From assembly GCA_007922195.1 (NCBI GenBank), contig ML681971.1, positions 636,439 through 700,438 of the forward strand: a DNA stretch of 64,000 bases. Reading direction: 5' to 3'. This stretch comes from Podocnemis expansa. Lineage: Eukaryota > Chordata > Testudines > Podocnemididae. This document shows, piece by piece, positions 58,301-64,000 of this stretch; position 1 is the stretch's first letter; every line of letters begins with the position of its first letter. A program made the position numbers and the translations under genes. The notes below the pieces were generated by a model that was given only the letters and a program-made list of their open reading frames with translations, did no database searches and had not been told where the DNA came from.

Positions 58301-61300
58301 GAATGGGGGAACATATGCAACCCCTCTCGAAGAACAAAAAAGTTAGTAACCATTTTGTATTGGTCCTGGCTGGAGTTCTGTACCAGCCTCAACAGACCAA
58401 GGGTCTGTCCTTGTAAAGCAGATTCCATAACCTTGTAAGAAGATACAAATGATTCACAAGATACACCAGCAATTATGCCAAGTTCCAAAGAGGTAGCCGT
58501 GTTAGTCTAGTTCAGCAAAACAAGCATGGAGTCGTGTGGCATTTAGACTAACAAATTTATTTATTGCATGAACTTTTGTGGGAGAAAAAATATCCAGCAA
58601 TTATAACATTTGAAACAAACCATTTGTCACTTGTGCTTTATGAGCTAGTAGCAATTAGTGATCTGAGTAAATGTTTTTATCTGAAACTTTTGAGTACAAG
58701 ATATTTCTCCTATTTAACAAACTGTATGTATTTTCCAGGAGAACAAATTTCATCTTCAGCACCACATCTCCTTAGAGTTTTTGAAGCTCCACCAATTCCT
58801 TCATAGAAGGGAGAAGAGATTAATGACTGAGCTGCAGGAGGAGGGGAAAATTCTCTTGCAAGAAATGGAAGCGAATCTAAACAAGCTTCAGGACATGTGG
58901 CAGCGAGCTAAGGAGACAGTGTTACGTATTCAATCCCGGCTCTATCAGCACAATTCTATCAACTTCCTCACAGTGAGAAATCTGAATTTAAACACTAACA
59001 TGGTGTAGAAGTGTAGACTGAGGGTGTAATAGTTTGGGGAACACTATTCTATTTGCAGAGCATATGGGATAGAGAACTGGAGAAGGGTGATCCAAGTTGC
59101 TATCATTGTGTTTTACCTCTTGATATTTTCTAAGGCCAACTGATTCTAATGAGATGCTTTCAAATATTTGTTTAGAAACATTTGTTAGATAATGCCTGGA
59201 TGGTATGATGAAGGAAATGTGCATGGAAATAGGCTATTCGTTTTTAAGAGTTCTGCTTTCCTGTTTGTTCTTAACCTGAAAACCTAATTCTCTGTTATGA
59301 CAGTCTTGACAGCACTGGGAAAGCCAATGGATTGTGATTTTGGTTGGGGAGTAAATAGTCAGAAGCAGACAAAATCTTAGGAAGAAAGGATTCTGATTGA
59401 TTTATCCTTTGTACTAAAAGTCAAGAAATTCAAAGAGGCTGAAGTGTGCTTGACTCCCATGGACTTTCCAGGAGTGCTAAACTCCCTTTGGCCCCTTTTA
59501 AAATGCCAGCAAAAGAGCACAGGAAGGGAAATACAAAAAGCAGGATATGCTAATAGAGCTGTTCCTAAACAGGACATTTCCCATAATTCCCTCTGAGAGA
59601 TCAGTTGCATCTCCAGTGTCAAAACCAGAACTGGGAAATACCAAATATCCTGAAGCATGGTCAAGAGGGAGAAATATGCTCTGGAAGAAGGATTGGGACT
59701 GTTTCAGAGGAAAAGGCTATATAGTGCTTTAGTCAAAACAGCAGTCGGTTTCCATTCCACTACAGCAGATAGCTGGCTGACATAGTTCTGAATACTATTA
59801 ACATATACATGCAGAATTACACAAATAATAAATGGCTCTTCTTACCTTTCTCTTCTTTTCTTTGACAGGGTATAAAGACCTTCATGGAACAGTATGTACA
59901 AGTTTACTGAAATCTTCAGTCTATGTTAGAGCTGGGCAAATAATTCATAACAGATAATTTATCTGACAAATTTTGCATCATTGTTTGTAAAGCCATATAT
60001 GAACAAATTGTGAAATTCTCAAATTTAGCAGGTGCTCACAATTATTCACAAATGTCTTCAGCAAACCATTGAGAGTTTACAAATTGCTTGCAGACATCAC
60101 GATGTGAATATTCAGAAACAGGAGTTTGTGCTGGGTTGATGCCATACATAGGTCACAATATATTTTTCTCTTCCCCCAGTCGGATGGCTTATGCTCTTAA
60201 TAAAAGAAGGTAAATCCTGAATTGTGTAATTGGGTGTGAAATTCCACTTTCTATTGCTGTTGACTAGTTTTGGTCCCTGAAATTCATTTTTGATGAGAAT
60301 ATTCAAGTTTCAGATTTGCTTGTTCTGAGTATTTGCGTTTGTCATGGTGTCTGGCATGGGTCACAGCTGAGATCTCAGGAGACTGTCGAATAACTGGGTA
60401 GATTCTTCCTTACTGGTGGTATATCCTGTAATTAATCAAACTAGAAACTAATGTGTGCTCCTGGATCACTGTACTAGTTTTCCACGGACCACAGACACTC
60501 CAGTCCATGTTACCACCCACAAAAACTGAACTTATGTGATGAAAAGTTATTAAAAACAAAAATTACCACCATTAAGTTTTTCCAGGCCAGTGCCAAAGGG
60601 CCAGTCACTTACCCCATGTCAGTGGATGCACAGGATATCATACCAAAGAAAATATGGTCAGCCAATTTCTTTACTAAACAAACTAAAGATTTATTAGCTA
60701 AGAAAAAGAAATAAGTTATTTCAAGGTTAAAGCAGGTAAAGTGTTTTATGGGTGAATCGGAGTTCGTAAGTAAAAAATGGTAGCCAGCTTTTTCCATCAC
60801 CTAGTTTTCTATGGAAAAACAAAAAAGGAGTTCTGTGGCATTTTTAAAGACTAACAAATGTATTTATTGCATAAGCTTCCATGGGCATAAAGCTTTCATG
60901 CACATCTTTATTGCATAAGCTTTCATGTTAGATGTGTATACATGTAGAGAAGGGTGGGTCACTATCTCAATTCAAACAAAAAAAGCAAGGAGTCTTGTTG
61001 CACTTAAAGACTAACAGATTTATTTATTGCATGAGCTTTCATGGGAGAATATCCTACTTCATCAGAAGCTTTGAATTCAAACAGTTTAAGAGGGATAGTC
61101 TGCACTAGCCTATCACAGCAAAATAAGCAAGTTGTTTTGATTTAAACAGTGTGGAAGAGAGCCACATAAGAAAGAGCTGAGAAGGTAGGAATGTAAATGG
61201 GAGGGAAACAGTACCTTTTGTAACAAATTAGCAATTCCAAATCCCTATTCAAACTCAGTGTAAAGGTGCCTAGTTTGCATATGAAGTCCAGTGCTGCAGT

Positions 61301-62736
61301 TTGACATTGGAATCTGTTTCTGAAGTTTTTTTTTTTCTGAAGTACATAACTAGCATGTTTGTTTTTGTGTTTTTGTTTTATTGAATGTCAGGGTAGACCG
61401 AAATGTTCGCTCACTGGTTTTTTTAATGTTACCATTCTGGATGTCTGTTTTGTGTCAATTTGTTCTTCTGTGCAGAGACAGTCCAGCAAGGGGGCATTGC
61501 TGGTGCATCATGGTGTATATCTCATTGGTAGATTTGCAGATGAATGAGCCCCTGATAGAGTGGCTGATTTCGTTAGGTCCTATGATGGTGTCACTTTAAT
61601 AGATATGTGAGCAGAGTTGGCAACTAGATTTATTGCAGGGGTAAGTACCTAGCTTAGAGTTCCTGTTGCATGGTGTGTAGTTGCTGGTGAGTATCTGCTT
61701 AATGTTGGGGGGCTGTTTGTAAGCAAAGAGAAACCTACCTCCCAAGGCCTGAGAGAGTGAGGGGTCATCTTCCAGGATAGGTTGTAGGTCCTTGGTGATA
61801 TGTTGGAGCGGTTTTACTTGGGGCTATAGGTGATGACCAGTAGTTTTCTATAGGTTATACAAATAGATTTGGGGGAACTTCAGTCCTTTTGTTCAGAAGT
61901 TCCTCTATCTGAATTCTCTGGTCTGGAGACGGGGTAGAAAAAAGGTGGCCAGGGGCTTTTTTTCCCTTTTTTATATCTTGGCCCTTTTTGCTGGAAAATT
62001 TCTTGAGTTAAATGGGAAATGGTAGTTCCATGATGTCTGTACTTTGCCATCAGTCCTTTACATGAACTGCAAATTTTTGTTTTCACATTCCATGCACCTG
62101 CCATTTGAGCTGTCTTCAGGAAAAACATGCAAAGGCTCTTGTTTACAGTTCCCTTGTTATTCCTGAAGCACTGTCTTGTGGGCATTTCTCAGAGTCACAA
62201 CAGATTTGCATTACAAAGATATAGTGGCATTTCCTAACTCCACACACAAAGTTGATATACACATTATAACAAGATGATAATACTCAGCAGATTATAACTT
62301 TTCCAGTGATACCTCACAAGGCATACTGTGTACAAGATTTATCACAATTTTGTACAAGTGGTGAGTGAATATTAGACTAGACACAACTTCACAGTGCCAG
62401 TACAGGTTGTTTGCAAGAATGTCCACAGAAAGAGGACACAAGAGAAGTATAAATTCAGTCAAGGAAACCGTCTTTAACATTTTAGCAGAGACGCTGCAAT
62501 GGTTTATGCAGCATTAGTGCATCTGTAGGCTCTGTATTTATGACACACTGTGAACACAAACAGGAACTAGTTGAATACAAACTAACAGGCTGTGTGCTTT
62601 GTCCTGTACAGCTTAGAGAAAAAAGTAAGCACCTTATCTTTGGGTGAACTAGTCTGCTGTGAACTGAGCTTGGGACAATTCAAGGGTCCAATTCAGTACA
62701 CCGCATGGAAGGAAATGAAATCTATCCTTGGACCAG
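49384..62736 (+). CDS. TRIM69: TRIM69 RING-type E3 ubiquitin ligase, 3' part off window
   Basis: Coding exons are 49384-49896, 55350-55445, 58739-58972, 59869-59891 (the 23-nt exon typical of TRIM genes) and 62612-62736; all phases agree. About 331 residues are visible. Residues 52-91 are a C3HC4 RING (C52, C55, C67, H69, C72, C75, C88, C91). Residues 125-147 are a B-box-like zinc segment (C125, H128, C144, C147). Exons 2-3 encode the coiled coil (EMLISTRTQLEATVQELKAL; FLKLHQFLHRREKRLMTELQ) and exon 5 the linker (LGQFKGPIQYTAWKEM). The C-terminal B30.2/SPRY domain is missing only because the window ends. TRIM69 is a ubiquitin ligase reported at centrosomes and microtubules and in antiviral restriction. 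Two ATGs (49384, 49387) follow the acceptor TTCTTTCCAG; either could be the start. Identity rests on similarity and on the B2M neighbourhood. Confidence 0.93.
50012..50384. mobile_element. hAT-type MITE in TRIM69 intron 1 (373 bp)
   Basis: The termini CAGGGGTGTCAAACTCG and GTTTGACACCCCTG are near-perfect inverted repeats. The duplication is CTTTAAAG / TTTTAAAG (7 of 8). It starts 116 bp after the RING exon. Confidence 0.85.
50393..51363. other. TRIM69 intron 1, no feature seen
   Basis: Intron sequence without recognisable repeats or coding potential. Confidence 0.5.
51369..52577. mobile_element. Composite DNA-transposon-like repeat, TRIM69 intron 1
   Basis: The outer ends read CAAGGCCAGATTAAGACAGG and GCCTTAATCTAGCTC, an imperfect inverted repeat. 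Inside lies a copy of the 594-1079 hAT family from CAGGGCCACCCCCTAGGG (51626) to about 52100, whose right end is degenerate. Long frames on both strands follow GC content and are not genes. Confidence 0.55.
52582..53120. mobile_element. DNA-transposon-like repeat, TRIM69 intron 1
   Basis: The ends CAAGGGCCGGATTATC and GGTTAATCTGGCCATTG are inverted repeats of the same family as the outer ends of 51369-52577. The flanking duplication is unclear. Confidence 0.55.
53597..54016. mobile_element. hAT-like element, TRIM69 intron 1
   Basis: The ends are CAGGTCAGCAACCTTTGCC and GGTTTCTGACCCCTG, flanked by imperfect TTAGGAC copies. The boundaries are approximate. Confidence 0.55.
54178..55165. mobile_element. 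hAT-like element with nested GC-rich insert
   Basis: The left end CTGTGGTTTTCAAACAC and right end GTTTGAAAAACACTGG are inverted repeats of a small hAT type. Between them, about 54310-55107, is the GC-rich composite repeat family also seen at 30473-31565. That insert ends GGCCGCCTCTG, the complement of its CAGAGGC start elsewhere. This is an insertion in an insertion; the inner duplication is poor. Confidence 0.6.
55755..56076. mobile_element. Partial hAT element related to 47398-48178
   Basis: The right end CTTACTTTAACCCCTG and the duplicated TTTTTCAGGGCCCCAGAAT block match the 47398-48178 family. The left end was not found. Confidence 0.5.
56100..58140 (+). mobile_element. Decayed DIRS-like element, TRIM69 intron 2
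   Basis: Several broken frames are in order. Near 56560-56770 lie gag-like pieces FVERLIHSMADLQLTIANQQ and, after frame breaks, ARTSLQVCMNAANSA. Near 57775-58110 lie two pieces of a DIRS-type tyrosine recombinase, VLDYLLFLKQQVLTFGSIKV and, one frame over, PVPLWDLKQVVSKLMDFTFE. Most of the RT region between them is missing. The element has many stops and shifts and cannot be active. The assignment rests on my recognition of the recombinase N-terminal pattern. Confidence 0.65.
58483..58592 (+). repeat. tRNA-derived SINE, near full length
   Basis: It contains AGAGGTAGCCGTGTTAGTCT, GGAGTCGTGTGGCATTTAGA and ATGAACTTTTGTGGGAGAAA. It lies 147 bp upstream of the TRIM69 exon at 58739. Confidence 0.9.
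58973..60812. other. TRIM69 introns 3 and start of 4, no repeat seen
   Basis: Apart from the 23-nt exon at 59869-59891, this AT-rich stretch holds no recognisable element. Confidence 0.5.
60814..61072 (+). repeat. Two SINE fragments
   Basis: 60814-60935 carries GGAGTTCTGTGGCATTTTTA and a duplicated tail segment (ATTGCATAAGCTT twice). 60976-61072 carries GGAGTCTTGTTGCACTTAAA and ATCCTACTTCATCAGAAGCT. Both lack the tRNA-like head. Confidence 0.85.
61190..61840 (-). mobile_element. Penelope-like element remnant, TRIM69 intron 4
   Basis: The minus strand reads DDPSLSQALGGRFLFAYKQP, then a Cys-rich block with PCNKSSCQLCSHIY, then GSFICKSTNEIYTMMHQQCP and a decayed C-terminal part. The Cys/His block followed by a GSFxCxSTNxxYxxxxxxCP segment resembles the linker and start of the GIY-YIG endonuclease domain of Penelope-like elements. 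There is at least one stop after HIY, plus frame shifts. The assignment is from pattern recognition only. Confidence 0.55.
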
Positions 62737-63176
62737 GTAATATGGTATTGCTTTGTAATCTGCCATAGTTCATTTGATTCACTCCTGCTTTTTCCTGTTC
62801 TAGTTTTATTTTTCCTTTTGTGTTGCTGTTTCTCTCTGCTTTTCAAAATGATACTGAGCAATCACATGCAATTTCCCTCCTCTAGTTTCTAGTCTGTCTC
62901 AATCTATAGTTCACTAAGAACATACTGTTATATCTGGAATCCTAGCTCTATAGGCAAAGGTTTCAATCTAAGCAATAAATATTTTTCATTTAAATTTAAT
63001 TTTTTAAAAGTTATGAAAAAGTTTTTGTACTCTTAGGTTTTGTAAAGCTTATAGATGGGGAGCTGAGAAGATACATTTATTCATGTGTGCAATCAAATGC
63101 TATAATGAAAGCACCACAGAAATGCCCAGGAGAAAACAAATACTTTTAGGGTTTGGATGGTGTACAGTAAACAAGG
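62737..63176. other. TRIM69 intron 5, no feature seen
   Basis: AT-rich intron sequence. The SPRY exon does not occur before the end of the window. Confidence 0.6.
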
Positions 63177-63184
63177 CCTGTGGC

Positions 63185-63793
63185 CAGGGCTGGTCAATCC
63201 ATAGGAGCAATCTAAGCAGTTGCCCAGGGAACCAAGCAAGAGGGGGTGCATGGGCAGTCCCCTAGGGCCATCCTTGGGGTGGGAAGGGGCGATCATCCCT
63301 GGCTCCTCAGTTCTGTGAGCCCTGCACTGTCCTGTTGTGAGCAGGGCAGCATGGGGCCCACATCACTGCCCCCCCCATGGCCACACTGTCCACTGCCAGC
63401 TCCCCCCTGCTTTTGGCATGGAGCTGAAGGCAACAGGGAAAGGGAGGAGCGGGAGCAGGCATCCAGCCTCTCCGCTGGGCCAGCTCGCCCTGCCCCAGGG
63501 GTGGGGAACAACTGGCCCGGGGTGGAGCAGTCTAGCACAGAGGCCGGGCTCCACTTTCTCTCCCCTCCCCTGGGTGGGCTTTTCTGCCCTGGGGGCAGGG
63601 TGGGGTGCCCCAGAGGCGGGGCGGGAGAATGGAGCCCAGCCCCCAGACTGGCCTGCTCTGCCCCCAGCTCAGGGGATGGGCAGGAGTGCGGGGGCAGCCT
63701 GCACAGGTCGATAGCCCCAAGCCCCACAACCCCCCCAGGGGGGCGGCAAAATTACAGGCCCCAAGGGCATCAGAAAACCTTGGGCTGGCTCTG
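63185..63793. mobile_element. GC-rich hAT-like element (609 bp)
   Basis: The left end CAGGGCTGGTCAATCC and right end CCTTGGGCTGGCTCTG are weak inverted repeats. The flanks are CCTGTGGC / CCTGCAGC (6 of 8). The long overlapping frames inside reflect about 65% GC. Confidence 0.6.
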
Positions 63794-64000
63794 CCTGCAG
63801 CCAGACCCTGAATTAGGGTAATAAAAACCAAAAATGTAATAACTACTCATGCACTGAATGAAGAAGAAAGAGCATATGATCAGGTAATTAAAGACTATAT
63901 CATGATGCATACACACAAGGAAGCCAAATTAAAGTTGCAAAGGAATCTTAATTTTGATATTTCCAAACATTTGAGTGTGTTGTTTTGCAACCTTTTAACC

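Noticed and set aside
63246..63821. Plus-strand frame of 191 codons as the TRIM69 SPRY exon
   Set aside because: It lies in a GC-rich transposon and contains none of the PRY/SPRY motifs; the phase and content do not fit.
1..64000. CRISPR array, operon or defence-type novel system
   Set aside because: The intron-exon genes, SINEs and LINEs show a vertebrate nuclear locus. The repeats are dispersed transposons, not spaced direct repeats.

Overview
This is a vertebrate nuclear locus, most likely from a turtle (probably a cryptodire). The evidence is the orthologous gene order PATL2(-) - B2M(+) - TRIM69(+), the same as human 15q21, together with many copies of a tRNA-derived SINE of the tortoise pol III/Cry type, sauropsid CR1 LINEs, and dense short hAT-type DNA transposons. 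The species is inferred, not proven.

Layout. 1-12.5 kb is repeat-rich intergenic DNA, with one unrecognised pair of candidate minus-strand exons (5.1-7.2 kb) and a retroelement-like block (7.9-9.8 kb). 12.5-29.7 kb holds PATL2 on the minus strand; I could splice all 18 coding exons in phase into a 766-residue reading frame. 29.7-30.2 kb is its GC-rich promoter flank. 30.2-38 kb is a pile-up of nested hAT elements, a 5'-truncated CR1 with an intact 3' open frame, inverted SINE pairs and a solo LTR inside a hAT element. 38.3-41.5 kb holds B2M on the plus strand: an MHC-type promoter (ISRE, X/Y boxes, TATA), three coding exons and a noncoding last exon. 41.5-49.4 kb is intergenic repeats. From 49.38 kb onward is TRIM69 on the plus strand: RING/B-box exon, three coiled-coil-region exons and one linker exon. 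The B30.2/SPRY exon lies beyond the window. Its introns hold hAT elements, a decayed DIRS-like element and a Penelope-like remnant.

Function. B2M is the invariant light chain of MHC class I. PATL2 is the oocyte Pat1-family mRNA-repression factor. TRIM69 is a RING E3 ligase. They are neighbours through conserved synteny, and nothing in the sequence suggests that they form a pathway. I found no CRISPR, operon or other novel multi-gene system. The most unusual features are the transposon nesting with readable target-site duplications, fold-back SINEs, a glutamate-repeat expansion in PATL2 and the unrecognised exon pair.
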